Shown: positions 1 through 10,439 of the stretch, one piece after another
How the letters are laid out: each line of letters starts with the position of its first letter
Numbering within the stretch: the stretch's first letter is position 1
Source of the DNA: an uncultured Pelagibacteraceae bacterium
GTDB lineage: Bacteria; Pseudomonadota; Alphaproteobacteria; Pelagibacterales; Pelagibacteraceae
Assembly: GCA_902523895.1 (NCBI GenBank)
Contig: CABZAZ010000003.1
Span: 1-64,000, forward strand
Reading direction: 5' to 3'
Length of the DNA stretch: 64,000 bases
The notes under the pieces: generated by a model
Database searches by the model: none
Seen by the model: the letters and a program-made list of their open reading frames with translations, nothing else
What the model was told of the DNA's origin: nothing
Translations under genes and position numbers: made by a program

Positions 1-1580
1 AACCTTTTCTAACTGAACAATGGTTTGTTGATGCAAAAAAATTAGCAGTCAAAGCAAAAAAAATTGTTAAAACAAAAAAAACAAATTTTTTTCCAAATAA
101 CTGGTCTAAAACTTATTTTCAATGGATGAATAATATTGAGCCTTGGTGTGTCTCTAGACAGTTGTGGTGGGGTCATCAAATCCCAGCATGGTATGGACCT
201 GACAATAAAATATTTGTTGCTTTAAATGAAAAAGAAGCAATCAAGCAGGCTAAGAAATATTACAAAAAAGACGTAAAATTAGTTAGAGATCCTGACGTAT
301 TAGATACCTGGTTTTCATCTGGTTTATGGCCGTTTGCAACTTTAGGATGGCCAGATAAAAAAGATATTGTAAAGAAATTTTATCCAACCACAGTGTTAGT
401 AACTGGCTTTGATATCATTTTTTTCTGGGTTGCAAGAATGATTATGTTTGGAATGGAATTTCTAAATAAAGAACCATTCAAAGATATCTATGTTCACGCT
501 TTAGTAAGAGATGAAAAAGGACAAAAAATGTCTAAATCTAAAGGTAATGTAATTGATCCTTTAGACTTAATAGAAAAATATAGTGCAGATGCACTAAGAT
601 TTACTTTGCTTTCAATGGCGTCACCTGGAACCGATGTAAAACTTTCTGAAGATAGAGTTAAAGGCTATAGAAATTTTTTAAATAAATTGTGGAATGCAAA
701 TAATTTTTTGATCACAAATAATTGTGATTTTAACAAGACTGATAAAGTTCCTAAAACTACTTTAAATATAAATAAATGGATTTATTCTGAATTGATAGAA
801 ATAAAGGATAAAATTCAAAAAAATATAAAAGATTATCGATTTGATGAGGCAGCCAAAAATGCTTATCAATTTGCTTGGCATTCATACTGTGATTGGTATA
901 TCGAACTTTCAAAAACAATCCTTTATTCAGATGATGAGAAGTCAAAAAGAGAGGTAAAAGAGGTATCAGCTTATGTTTTTAAACAAATACTTATTATGCT
1001 TCATCCATTTATCCCATTTGTTACTGAAGAAATATGGTTAAAAAACAAGTTTGATAAATCGAATAAGAATTTCCTTATGTACAAAAACTGGCCATCAGGA
1101 AAAGTCAAAAAAGACAAATCCCAAAGGGATGTAGAGAAAATCATCAATATTATCTCAGAACTCAGATCGTTTAAAAATGAGCTAAATGTCAGTCCAGGTT
1201 CATTTGTAGATCTTTCTATGAATAAGATAGCTAAAAAAAATCGATCTTTAATGGATAATAATGAAATAATCTTAAAAAAGCTTGGTCGTATCAATAATTT
1301 TTTTGAAAAGGATCAAGATCGACCTTCTGCAACTCTTGTAATTTCAGGTGATATATTCAAGATTTATTTTGATGAAAATGTTGATCTAAATTTAATTAAA
1401 GAAAATTTGCAAAAAAGACAAACGAAATACCAAAATGAATTAGATAAGATTTCACAACGATTATCAAACAAAGGATTTGTCGATAGGGCGCCAAAAAATA
1501 TTGTTGAACAAGAAAAAACTAACTATAGTAATTTAAAAAATGATATTAAAAAAATATCTTTAACAATTGAAAGTTTATAA
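1..1580 (+). CDS. valS: Valine--tRNA ligase, C-terminal part (5' truncated by window edge)
   Basis: Frame stays open from base 3 ([15 protein letters not shown]...) into the 126..1580 [11 protein letters not shown] motif, [17 protein letters not shown]-terminal coiled coil typical of ValRS. Confidence 0.96.
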   Translation, partial: PFLTEQWFVDAKKLAVKAKKIVKTKKTNFFPNNWSKTYFQWMNNIEPWCVSRQLWWGHQIPAWYGPDNKIFVALNEKEAIKQAKKYYKKDVKLVRDPDVLDTWFSSGLWPFATLGWPDKKDIVKKFYPTTVLVTGFDIIFFWVARMIMFGMEFLNKEPFKDIYVHALVRDEKGQKMSKSKGNVIDPLDLIEKYSADALRFTLLSMASPGTDVKLSEDRVKGYRNFLNKLWNANNFLITNNCDFNKTDKVPKTTLNINKWIYSELIEIKDKIQKNIKDYRFDEAAKNAYQFAWHSYCDWYIELSKTILYSDDEKSKREVKEVSAYVFKQILIMLHPFIPFVTEEIWLKNKFDKSNKNFLMYKNWPSGKVKKDKSQRDVEKIINIISELRSFKNELNVSPGSFVDLSMNKIAKKNRSLMDNNEIILKKLGRINNFFEKDQDRPSATLVISGDIFKIYFDENVDLNLIKENLQKRQTKYQNELDKISQRLSNKGFVDRAPKNIVEQEKTNYSNLKNDIKKISLTIESL

Positions 1581-3298
1581 TGCGGAAATTTAATAAGAAA
1601 AAATTACCAAGTCGACATACATCCTTAGGACCTGATAGAGCTCCTCATAGATCTTTTTATTATGCAATGGGAGAAACAGAAAAAGATGTTGCCAAACCTT
1701 TTGTAGGAGTTGTATCAACATGGAACGAGGCGGCACCTTGTAATATAGCCTTAATGAGACAAGCCCAATCTGTTAAAAAGGGTGTAAGAGCATCAGGTGG
1801 AACACCAAGAGAGTTTTGTACAATTACCGTAACAGACGGTATTGCTATGGGTCATGAGGGAATGAAATCCTCATTAATATCAAGAGAAGTTATTGCTGAT
1901 AGTGCTGAATTAACTGTAAGAGGTCATTGTTATGATGCATTAGTAGGTATTGCAGGTTGTGATAAGTCTTTACCAGGTTTGATGATGTCGATGGTTAGAT
2001 TAAACGTTCCAAGTGTATTTATATATGGTGGTTCAATATTACCAGGGAAATACAAAGGTAAAGATGTAACTGTCGTAGATGTTTTTGAAGCCGTTGGAAA
2101 ACATTCATCAGGACAAATGTCTGCAAAAGAATTAAGAAAATTAGAATTAGTTGCATGTCCAACAGCAGGAGCTTGTGGAGGACAATTTACTGCTAACACT
2201 ATGGCCTGCGTATCTGAAGCGATTGGTCTAGCACTACCTTATTCAGCTGGAACACCAGCTCCGTACGAAGAAAGAGATAAGTATGCAAAAGCAAGTGGGC
2301 GAATGGTTATGGAATTATTAGCTAAAAAAATTAAACCAAGAGATATAGTTACAAGAAAAGCTTTGGAAAATGCTGCAACAATTGTTGCTGCAACAGGTGG
2401 ATCAACCAATGCAGGTTTACATCTTCCAGCAATAGCAAATGAAGCAGGTATTAAATTTGATTTAATGGATGTTGCGAAAATATTTAAAAGAACTCCATAT
2501 CTTGCTGACTTAAAACCAGGTGGAAAATATGTTGCTAAAGATATGTGGTTAGCAGGTGGGGTACCAATGCTTTTAAAAACTCTTTATGAAGGTGGTTATA
2601 TTCATGGAGATTGTATGACCGTAACAGGTAAAACAATGAAAGAAAATTTAAAGGGAATTAAATTTAATCCCAAACAAAAAGTAATGAGATCTTTTAAAAA
2701 TCCTTTATCACCAACGGGTGGTGTAGTTGGTTTAAAGGGTAACTTAGCTCCTGAAGGAGGAATTGTTAAAATTGCAGGATTAAAGAAGTTACAATTTACT
2801 GGAAGAGCAAGATGTTTTGATAATGAAGAAAGTGCAATGAAAGCAGTTCAAAGTAGAAAATATAAAGACGGTGATGTAATTATTATCAGATATGAAGGAC
2901 CAGTTGGTGGACCAGGTATGAGAGAAATGCTTTCAACAACAGGTGCAATTTATGGTCAGGGTAAAGGAGAAAAAGTTGCTTTAATAACTGATGGAAGATT
3001 CTCTGGAGCAACTCGTGGATTTTGTGTAGGTCACGTAGGACCAGAGGCTGCATTAGGTGGACCTATCGCTCTATTAAGGAATGGAGATATTATTGATATT
3101 GATGCTAAGAAGGGAACAATTAATGTTCGGTTAACAAGAGCACAATTAGCTTCAAGAAGACGAAAATGGAAAGCTAGAAAATCTGATTTTGGATCAGGAA
3201 CTCTATGGAAATACGCACAAACTGTAGGACCTGCATATTTAGGTGCACCAACACATCCAGGTAAGAAAAACGAAGTTAGGGATTACTCAAAAATTTGA
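1580..3298 (+). CDS. ilvD: Dihydroxy-acid dehydratase
   Basis: 572 aa; [44 protein letters not shown] motifs; TAATG overlap with valS. Confidence 0.96.
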   Translation: MRKFNKKKLPSRHTSLGPDRAPHRSFYYAMGETEKDVAKPFVGVVSTWNEAAPCNIALMRQAQSVKKGVRASGGTPREFCTITVTDGIAMGHEGMKSSLISREVIADSAELTVRGHCYDALVGIAGCDKSLPGLMMSMVRLNVPSVFIYGGSILPGKYKGKDVTVVDVFEAVGKHSSGQMSAKELRKLELVACPTAGACGGQFTANTMACVSEAIGLALPYSAGTPAPYEERDKYAKASGRMVMELLAKKIKPRDIVTRKALENAATIVAATGGSTNAGLHLPAIANEAGIKFDLMDVAKIFKRTPYLADLKPGGKYVAKDMWLAGGVPMLLKTLYEGGYIHGDCMTVTGKTMKENLKGIKFNPKQKVMRSFKNPLSPTGGVVGLKGNLAPEGGIVKIAGLKKLQFTGRARCFDNEESAMKAVQSRKYKDGDVIIIRYEGPVGGPGMREMLSTTGAIYGQGKGEKVALITDGRFSGATRGFCVGHVGPEAALGGPIALLRNGDIIDIDAKKGTINVRLTRAQLASRRRKWKARKSDFGSGTLWKYAQTVGPAYLGAPTHPGKKNEVRDYSKI

Positions 3299-4488
3299 TG
3301 AAAATTCGCCCAGTCATTTTATGTGGTGGAGCTGGAACAAGACTTTGGCCCAACGCTAAAAAACACCAAGCAAAACAATTTATAGATTTTGGTAATTGGA
3401 CTTTGTTGGGTAAAACTTTAGAGAGAGTTAAAGCATCTATATATGATGCTCCAATTATTAGTACTAATGCAAAATATTTAAAACAAGTAAAACAACACCT
3501 AAAGAAACACAAAATAAGAAAATTCAAGATAGTTTTAGAACCAGCTAAAAGAAATACCGCACCAGCTATATTAAGTACGGCATTAATAAAGGATATACCT
3601 AACGAACAACCTTTAATGTTCTTGGCCGCTGATCATTTGATAGAGAAGGTTACATTATTTAATAAAGCTATCAAGAAAAACCAAAAGAAACTTACTCATA
3701 ATAATATCATTATCTTTGGAATTAAACCTACAATGCCTTCAAGTGAGTTTGGCTATTTTTTAACAAAAAATACTAAAGTAACTAGATTTATAGAAAAACC
3801 AAAAGAGGCTAAAGCTAAACAAATAATTAGTAAAAAAGGTTATTGGAATTCTGGAATGTTTTATCTGAGAAAAGACTCGATCATTAATAATTTTAAGAAA
3901 TACCAACCAAATATTTACCGAAACTGCAATAACGCTTTAATAAAAGCAAAATATAAAAGTAACGTGTACTATTTAAACAAACAAGCATTCACTAAAGCAA
4001 CAGCTAAGTCTTTTGACTATGCAATTCTAGAAAAAACTAAAGATATAAATGCTATCAAGTTGGATATTCCTTGGTCTGATTTAGGATCTTGGAAAGAAAT
4101 CTGTAAGATGTACGGAAGAAATAAGAAACATTATTATAAAAAGAAAAATGTGTTCCATAGACCTTGGGGTAGTTATGTTAATTTATTTAATGGTAAAGAA
4201 TTCTTGATAAAAGAACTATATGTAAAACCTAAAGGTATATTAAGTCTTCAGAAACATCATCATAGAGCTGAACACTGGGTAGTAACCCAAGGTAAACCTA
4301 AAATTACGTTAAATAAAAAATATTTTACCATGAAACCTGATGAAACTATTTTTATACCATTAGGTGCAATCCATAGAATAGAAAACCCATATAAAAAACC
4401 AGTAAAAATAATTGAGGCACAAGTAGGCTCAATTTTAAAAGAAACTGATATAGTCAGATACCAAGATGTTTATGGAAGAGTAAAATAA
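3295..4488 (+). CDS. Mannose-1-phosphate guanylyltransferase / mannose-6-phosphate isomerase-type protein
   Basis: N-terminal [11 protein letters not shown] nucleotidyltransferase motif; C-terminal cupin ([18 protein letters not shown]). Confidence 0.88.
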   Translation: MMKIRPVILCGGAGTRLWPNAKKHQAKQFIDFGNWTLLGKTLERVKASIYDAPIISTNAKYLKQVKQHLKKHKIRKFKIVLEPAKRNTAPAILSTALIKDIPNEQPLMFLAADHLIEKVTLFNKAIKKNQKKLTHNNIIIFGIKPTMPSSEFGYFLTKNTKVTRFIEKPKEAKAKQIISKKGYWNSGMFYLRKDSIINNFKKYQPNIYRNCNNALIKAKYKSNVYYLNKQAFTKATAKSFDYAILEKTKDINAIKLDIPWSDLGSWKEICKMYGRNKKHYYKKKNVFHRPWGSYVNLFNGKEFLIKELYVKPKGILSLQKHHHRAEHWVVTQGKPKITLNKKYFTMKPDETIFIPLGAIHRIENPYKKPVKIIEAQVGSILKETDIVRYQDVYGRVK

Positions 4489-5373
4489 TTATTTTACAAG
4501 AAAATTCACTTTTTTATTTGATAGATTTAAATGAATTTTTTTATGTGAGCCAAAATTATCTCCATCAATTTGAACAGGCATCAAATCATTTCCGTCAATT
4601 GTAATGTTTTGTGCATAAGTAGTAATAACATTTTTATTTTTACTTAAATCACCATTAAGAATTATTAAAAATATTGAATATAATAAACTAATCCTAGTCA
4701 AATCTTTAAATATATAGGTGACTAATTTATCTTCAAAAATATTTGTTTTATTTATTTTATGATGTCCAGCGTAATATTTGGTATTTGAAGATAATATCCA
4801 GTCTGCTTGATAAAATTGATCATCAAAAGTGACATTTAATTTTTTATTATTCATAAACAAGAAATATTGAAAACCTTTGATACCAAATATAATTTTACCT
4901 AGAAACTTTTTAATTTTTGAATTAATTGAATGAACAATTTTTGCATCCCATCCTATACCAGCCATTAAAAAGAAATAATTCTCGTTAATTTTTACAAGAT
5001 TAGAGGATTTATAATTATTAGAAACCAATATATTGACTATATCATCAACTTTTTTATTCATTGATAATTCAGCTTGAAGCAAATTAGCAGTACCAGCAGG
5101 AATATAACCTATGGCAAAATCGTCTTTAAAATTAAAATTATTTTTAATTAATTCATTAATTGCAAAAGAAACTGAACCATCACCGCCAGCTACTATTAGT
5201 CGATCATAATTTTTTTGATTAAAATTTTTGAAAATTTTCTTAGCTTGATTTATTGTTTTAGTCTCAAAGTAGTCTACAGAAATATTCTCTTTTAACTTAG
5301 ATAAAATCCTATTTATGAATTTAGATTTTCTTCCAGAGGAAGAATTCAAATTATAAATCAAACAACATAACAT
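4489..5373 (-). CDS. Diacylglycerol kinase-family lipid kinase (DagK/YegS-like)
   Basis: GGDGSVSFAINEL and GTANLLQAEL motifs of the DAGK catalytic domain; C-terminal PVQIDGDNFG. Confidence 0.87.
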   Translation of the reverse strand: MLCCLIYNLNSSSGRKSKFINRILSKLKENISVDYFETKTINQAKKIFKNFNQKNYDRLIVAGGDGSVSFAINELIKNNFNFKDDFAIGYIPAGTANLLQAELSMNKKVDDIVNILVSNNYKSSNLVKINENYFFLMAGIGWDAKIVHSINSKIKKFLGKIIFGIKGFQYFLFMNNKKLNVTFDDQFYQADWILSSNTKYYAGHHKINKTNIFEDKLVTYIFKDLTRISLLYSIFLIILNGDLSKNKNVITTYAQNITIDGNDLMPVQIDGDNFGSHKKIHLNLSNKKVNFLVK

Positions 5374-5392
5374 AATTAATCCTTAAAAAATT

Positions 5393-5421
5393 TTTAACAA
5401 ATTTGTAACATTTAAATGAAA
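5393..5421 (+). promoter_or_regulatory. Putative Pho box (11-bp-phased direct repeats) upstream of plcP-like gene
   Basis: TTTAACA(5393)-AATT-TGTAACA(5404)-TTTA-AATGAAA(5415); 7-bp repeats with 4-bp spacers, same geometry as the pstS promoter. Confidence 0.6.
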
Positions 5422-5471
5422 TAAGAAATACATGATTCGTGTTACAGTTGTATTAAAATATAGGTTTTTAA

Positions 5472-6284
5472 ATGCCTAATTTACTTAAATATAAAAGTAT
5501 ATTTATTTCTGATGTTCATTTAGGTACCAAGGGTTGTCAGGCAAAAAAACTTTTAGAGTTTTTTAAAAACTCAAGATCCGAAAATCTTTATCTTGTAGGG
5601 GACATTATAGATATCTGGGAAATGCAAAAAAGCTTTTTTTGGCCTCAAGAACATAATGATGTAATCCAAAAAATTTTAAGAAAAGCTAGGCATGGTACTA
5701 AAGTTTTCTACATTATGGGTAATCATGACGAAATGTTAAGAAAATTTATTCCAATGCATTTTGGTGACATCCATATGGTTAATAGAGTTATTCATGAAAC
5801 AAATGCAGGAAAAAAATATGTTGTTGTTCATGGTGATGCTTGGGATGGTGTTATGAAACATGCTAAATGGTTATCTAAACTTGGATCAATAGCCTATAAT
5901 TTACTATTAAAATTAAATGTAATAATTAATTTTTTTAGAAGATTGAGAGGAAAAGAATATTGGTCTCTTGCAAAATTTTTAAAGTATAAAGTCAAAAATG
6001 CAGTTAAATATATTGGTGAATATGAAAAAACACTTTCAGATTATGCAAAAAGAAAAAAATTTGATGGAATTATTTGTGGCCACATCCATCATGCTGAGGA
6101 TAGAGATTTTAATGGGGTCAATTATTTAAATTGTGGAGACTGGGTTGAGTCCTGCACTGCATTAGCCGAAAATTATGATGGTAGTTTTGAAATATTATAT
6201 TGGGACAAAATAAGAGAACAATATTTAGACGATAAAGAAAAAATTGAACCATTTAAAACTGAAGAATTAAAAAAAGCTTCATAA
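5472..6284 (+). CDS. plcP: UDP-2,3-diacylglucosamine pyrophosphatase-like metallophosphoesterase, probable PlcP-type phospholipase C
   Basis: ISDVHLG, GDIIDIW, GNHDE, VHGD, CGHIHHAE metallophosphoesterase motifs; adjacent glycosyltransferase and Pho genes suggest PlcP rather than LpxH. Confidence 0.78.
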   Translation: MPNLLKYKSIFISDVHLGTKGCQAKKLLEFFKNSRSENLYLVGDIIDIWEMQKSFFWPQEHNDVIQKILRKARHGTKVFYIMGNHDEMLRKFIPMHFGDIHMVNRVIHETNAGKKYVVVHGDAWDGVMKHAKWLSKLGSIAYNLLLKLNVIINFFRRLRGKEYWSLAKFLKYKVKNAVKYIGEYEKTLSDYAKRKKFDGIICGHIHHAEDRDFNGVNYLNCGDWVESCTALAENYDGSFEILYWDKIREQYLDDKEKIEPFKTEELKKAS

Positions 6285-6287
6285 TTA

Positions 6288-7295
6288 ATGAAAATTTTAA
6301 TTGCTACAGATGCATATTTTCCCCAAGTAAATGGTGTTGTAAGAACCTTACATGAAACAGGCAATATATTAAAAGAACAAGGTCATAGAATAGAATATAT
6401 TACACCTGACTTATTTTTTACTTTTCCGATGCCGAAATATAATGAAATTAGGTTGTCTATAAATGTATGGCCCAGAGTTGGTAGTTTAATAAAGAAAATC
6501 AATCCAGATGCAATTCATATCGCTACCGAAGGCCCGATAGGCACTATGGCAAGAAGATATTGTTTAAAAAATAATCTAAAGTTTACTACGAGTTTCCATA
6601 CAAGATTTGATAAATATCTAAAACTTTACTTTCCTATTATACCAGCAAAATGGGCTGAAAAATTCTTAGCAAATTTTCATAATAAGGCTGAGAGAATTTT
6701 AGTAACTACAGAGTCTATGAGAAAAGAATTAATCGATATAGGTATAGATGACAATAAAATGATTACTTGGACTAGAGGAGGAAATCATGGAGCTTTTAAG
6801 AACCCTAAAAAAATTGATTTACCTCATAAAAGACCTATTTGGATTTATGTTGGAAGAGTTGCAGTTGAAAAAAATATAAGAGCTTTCTTAGAATGTGATT
6901 TAGAAGGTACAAAGATAATTATAGGAAAAGGACCTGATTTAAAAAAATTGAAAAAAGAATTCCCTAAAGATATTTTTTTAGGAGAAAAAACAAATGGTGA
7001 ATTAGCATCACATTTTGCATCCTCTGATGTTTTTGTTTTCCCAAGTAAAACAGATACATTTGGAATTGTAGTTACAGAAGCTTTAAATTGTGGAACACCT
7101 GTTGCTGCGTATCCTGTTCCAGGTCCTAAAGATATATTTGAAGGATCCAAAATAAATTGTTTAGATGATGATCTTAAAGTATCAGCACATAAAGCTTTGA
7201 AAGTTAATAGAAATGATTGTCTTGAATTTGCAAAAAAATTCACTTGGGAAGAAACAGCAAAAATATTTTTTAACAATATTTCACCAAATCATTAG
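6288..7295 (+). CDS. agt: GT4-family glycosyltransferase, probable DAG glycosyltransferase (Agt-like)
   Basis: PQVNGVVRTLHET, SFHTRFDKY, YVGRVAVEKN, FVFPSKTDTFGIVVTEALNCGTPV; 3 bp downstream of plcP-like gene. Confidence 0.78.
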   Translation: MKILIATDAYFPQVNGVVRTLHETGNILKEQGHRIEYITPDLFFTFPMPKYNEIRLSINVWPRVGSLIKKINPDAIHIATEGPIGTMARRYCLKNNLKFTTSFHTRFDKYLKLYFPIIPAKWAEKFLANFHNKAERILVTTESMRKELIDIGIDDNKMITWTRGGNHGAFKNPKKIDLPHKRPIWIYVGRVAVEKNIRAFLECDLEGTKIIIGKGPDLKKLKKEFPKDIFLGEKTNGELASHFASSDVFVFPSKTDTFGIVVTEALNCGTPVAAYPVPGPKDIFEGSKINCLDDDLKVSAHKALKVNRNDCLEFAKKFTWEETAKIFFNNISPNH

Positions 7296-7360
7296 TTAAT
7301 TTTTCCTTAATTTATTTGCATTAAAAAGTGTAATGATGCAAAATTAAGCCATCTAAATTT

Positions 7361-8503
7361 ATGGAATATTTCGTCATTCTACTTATAGTTGTGATAGTTT
7401 ATCTTCTCTATTTACTTAATCAAAAAAAAAATAAATCAATAAATACCGCTACAATAGTTAATAAAAGAGAAGAAAAAACAAAAAGAGTAATTATTGATGA
7501 GCTTGAAGATCAATTTTTTGCATTAAATAAATTTAACATAATTAAATATGCCAATCCAAGTGCATTAAAAAGATTTGGAAGTAATTTAATTGATAAAAAC
7601 ATATCTTCTATAATTCGAAAACCAGAATTAATAGAAAATATTGAAAAAGCTATCGTAGAAAATAAAACAAAAAATATCGATGTTGAAATAGACCTCCCAT
7701 CATATCAATTCTATAAAATTTATATTATTCCTGGCCCAACTCATTTGTTTACTGAACCAGACTCTGTTGTGTTATTTTTAAAAGATTTTACTGAAATTAC
7801 AAAAGCACAAAAATTTAAAACTGATTTTGTAGCAAATGTAAGCCATGAATTAAGAACACCTTTAATGGCAATCAAAGGATCACTAGAAACAATTGAGGGC
7901 CCAGCGTCTGATGATGAAAAGGCTAAAAAAAAATTTATGAAAATTTTGTCTGAACAATCAACAAGGATGGAAAGTTTAATTAATGATCTATTAATTCTTA
8001 CACGGATTGAACTTGATGAACATATAAGACCTACTTCAATAGTAAATATTAATGAACTCTTTGAAACTATTATTAGTAATTTTGAAATTGTTTTAAAAAA
8101 GAAAAATATAACTGTTAAAAATCAATTAACAAATACATCAATTGTTATAGGTGATGAAAAAAGATTAAATACAGTTTTTTCTAATCTTTTGGATAATTCA
8201 ATAAAATATTCTCCAGAAAATAAAAATATATATATTTCTAAAAATGAAAATAGTAACAAACTATTAGAAAAGAATATAATGATTAGTATTAAAGATGAAG
8301 GTTATGGCATTCCCCATGAACACATTTCGCGTGTTACAGAAAGATTTTACAGGGTTGACACAGAACAAAGTAAAAAAGTTGGTGGAACTGGTTTAGGATT
8401 AGCTATTGTTAAACACATAATTACCCAACACAGAGGTGATTTTGAGATTCTTTCAGAGGTTGGTAAAGGTACTGAAATTAGAATATATTTGCCTTCGAAA
8501 TAA
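7361..8503 (+). CDS. phoR: Phosphate regulon sensor histidine kinase
   Basis: N-terminal TM, PAS-like region, H-box NVSHELRTPLMAIKGSLETIEG, HATPase GTGLGLAIVKHI; upstream of pst genes. Confidence 0.9.
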   Translation: MEYFVILLIVVIVYLLYLLNQKKNKSINTATIVNKREEKTKRVIIDELEDQFFALNKFNIIKYANPSALKRFGSNLIDKNISSIIRKPELIENIEKAIVENKTKNIDVEIDLPSYQFYKIYIIPGPTHLFTEPDSVVLFLKDFTEITKAQKFKTDFVANVSHELRTPLMAIKGSLETIEGPASDDEKAKKKFMKILSEQSTRMESLINDLLILTRIELDEHIRPTSIVNINELFETIISNFEIVLKKKNITVKNQLTNTSIVIGDEKRLNTVFSNLLDNSIKYSPENKNIYISKNENSNKLLEKNIMISIKDEGYGIPHEHISRVTERFYRVDTEQSKKVGGTGLGLAIVKHIITQHRGDFEILSEVGKGTEIRIYLPSK

Positions 8504-8525
8504 AGATTTAAAAAAAACTTCATTT

Positions 8526-8565
8526 TATAACCCTTATTTGAGAAAACTTTAACATTTCTTTGATT
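8526..8565 (+). promoter_or_regulatory. Weak putative Pho box upstream of orphan secreted protein
   Basis: 11-bp-phased TATAACC(8526)/TTTGAGA(8537)/TTTAACA(8548)/TTTGATT(8559), then TGTATAGAT -10-like sequence; degenerate. Confidence 0.3.
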
Positions 8566-8598
8566 GATTCGTGTATAGATTTTATTTAAGTTTTTATA

Positions 8599-9207
8599 AT
8601 GATTAAAATACTCAAAAATATTTTAATATTTTTTTATTTAATCTTGTTTTTCACAACTAGTGTATATTCAAAAGACCTGTCTACTCTTTTACGTACTCAG
8701 CAATTAACAGTTTTTGACATAGGTATTTTTAGATTAGAAGAGGACTTAAAGAGTTCTTATCCTGCTGTAAAGAAACATAAAGATGTGCCTTATGAAGATA
8801 TATATATGGATGTTGTCAGTTCCTATTGGAGAAATACAGTAGATTTAATTGTTTCAATCCCAGTAAATGAAAATTTAAAAAAAGAGAATTATATGTCAGA
8901 CTCATTTAGATGTAGAAATATATTTAATTCAGTAAGAGATCATTTGTTAAGAAACGAAAATTTAAGTAATTATAGGTTTACTATGGCAACTAGTTATTTA
9001 ACATCTGTTTTTTCTACTCCAAGCACATGGCCAAGATGGCGATACGATCAAAGCGTCTTAGAAGAATTAGTTAATTTAGTAAAACTTGAAGTTATTTTGA
9101 GACCTACAACTGAGCTTGCTTTTAAAGATAAAGTTAACCCCGTTTCTTGTAAAGGTGGTTTAGAAACAGAAAATGATGAGATTATAATCTCAATGAAATA
9201 CAACTAA
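8599..9207 (+). CDS. Hypothetical secreted protein located between phoR and pstS
   Basis: 202-aa ORF with N-terminal signal peptide (MIKILKNILIFFYLILFFTTSVYS); conserved-looking Trp/Arg segment (STWPRWRYDQS); no family recognised. Confidence 0.82.
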   Translation: MIKILKNILIFFYLILFFTTSVYSKDLSTLLRTQQLTVFDIGIFRLEEDLKSSYPAVKKHKDVPYEDIYMDVVSSYWRNTVDLIVSIPVNENLKKENYMSDSFRCRNIFNSVRDHLLRNENLSNYRFTMATSYLTSVFSTPSTWPRWRYDQSVLEELVNLVKLEVILRPTTELAFKDKVNPVSCKGGLETENDEIIISMKYN

Positions 9208-9218
9208 AAAGTTATCTT

Positions 9219-9247
9219 TTTAACAAAAGTGTAACAATTCTGTAATA
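9219..9247 (+). promoter_or_regulatory. Putative Pho box of pstS
   Basis: Three 11-bp-phased repeats TTTAACA-AAAG-TGTAACA-ATTC-TGTAATA, then TTATAC -10-like sequence at 9265-9270. Confidence 0.75.
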
Positions 9248-9316
9248 TTAAAGATTCAATTAATTTATACGAGTCTGTCATCTTTATATTAATTAATAAC
9301 GAAAGGATTAAAGATA

Positions 9317-10348
9317 ATGAAAAAACTAACTATAGTGATCGCTTCTTTAGTTGCTTTATCAATAGCAACTGTTGCTCAAGCAAGAGATCAAATTAAGATA
9401 GTTGGTTCTTCTACGGTATTCCCTTACGCAACAGTTGTTGCTGAAAGATTTGGTGGTTCAGGATTTAAAACTCCTGTAATCGAGTCTACTGGTACTGGTG
9501 GTGGAGCTAAACTATTCTGTGCTGGTGTAGGTGAACAACATCCAGATATTACAAATGCATCAAGAGCTATGAAAGATAAAGAAAAAGCTCTATGTAAGAA
9601 AAATGGTGTTAATGATATCGTTGAGATCGTAATTGGTAACGATGGTATTACATTAGCTTACAGCAAAGATGCAAAACCAGTAAACTTTACTAAAGAACAA
9701 TTATATTTAGCACTTGCTGCTCATACAGTTGTTGATGGTAAATTAGTTCCAAATATTTATAAAACTTGGGACCAAATTGACCCTAGCTTACCAAAACAAA
9801 AAATTTCAGTGATGATCCCACCAGGAACATCAGGAACTAGAGATGCTTGGAATTCTTTAGTAATGAAAAAAGGTATGACTAAAGAAGCTAAAGCTCTTTA
9901 TAAAGCTGGTTTTGAAGCTGGAAATAAAAAATACAAAAAACCTCAAAAACTTTACAGAGAAGATGGTGCTGCTATTGAAGTTGGAGAAAACGATAGTTTA
10001 ATCATCCAAAAGTTAACTCAAGATAAAGAAATGTTTGGTTTCTTTGGTTTCAGTTATTTCTTAGCTGCAAAAGATAAATTGCAAGCAGCAAGTATTGATG
10101 GTGGACAACCGTCATTAAAGTCTATTCAAGACTACAGTTATGCTGTTGCTAGACCTTTATTCTTCTACGTGAAAAAAGCACACGTTGGAGTAATTCCAGG
10201 CTTACATGAGTTTGTGAAAGAATTCACAACTAAGAAAGCTATTGGAAAAGGTGGTTACTTAGCAGACATTGGCTTAGTGCCATTAGACTCTAAGTTGTAT
10301 AAAACAACTAGAACTAATGCTACGAAGCTAGTTGCTATGGGTAATTAA
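9317..10348 (+). CDS. pstS: Phosphate ABC transporter substrate-binding protein
   Basis: Signal peptide; IVGSSTVFPYA, STGTGGG, GTSGTRDAW motifs; followed by pstCAB. Confidence 0.96.
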   Translation: MKKLTIVIASLVALSIATVAQARDQIKIVGSSTVFPYATVVAERFGGSGFKTPVIESTGTGGGAKLFCAGVGEQHPDITNASRAMKDKEKALCKKNGVNDIVEIVIGNDGITLAYSKDAKPVNFTKEQLYLALAAHTVVDGKLVPNIYKTWDQIDPSLPKQKISVMIPPGTSGTRDAWNSLVMKKGMTKEAKALYKAGFEAGNKKYKKPQKLYREDGAAIEVGENDSLIIQKLTQDKEMFGFFGFSYFLAAKDKLQAASIDGGQPSLKSIQDYSYAVARPLFFYVKKAHVGVIPGLHEFVKEFTTKKAIGKGGYLADIGLVPLDSKLYKTTRTNATKLVAMGN

Positions 10349-10372
10349 TTATTCCTAAGTTAACAAATGATT

Positions 10373-10404
10373 AAAAAGGGGGTCTTTTTAGACCCCTTTT
10401 TTTT
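10373..10404 (+). terminator. Rho-independent-type hairpin between pstS and pstC
   Basis: AAAAAGGGGGTCTTTTTAGACCCCTTTTTTTT: GGGGTC/GACCCC stem plus T tract. Confidence 0.85.
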
Positions 10405-10439
10405 AAAAAAAGAGTAAAGTCCTCACTTAAGGAGATTCT

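Noticed and set aside
757-3527. Antisense ORFs 757..945, 1001..1294, 1930..2199, 3276..3527
   Set aside because: Lie inside valS, ilvD and manC-like genes; no domain motifs or RBS.
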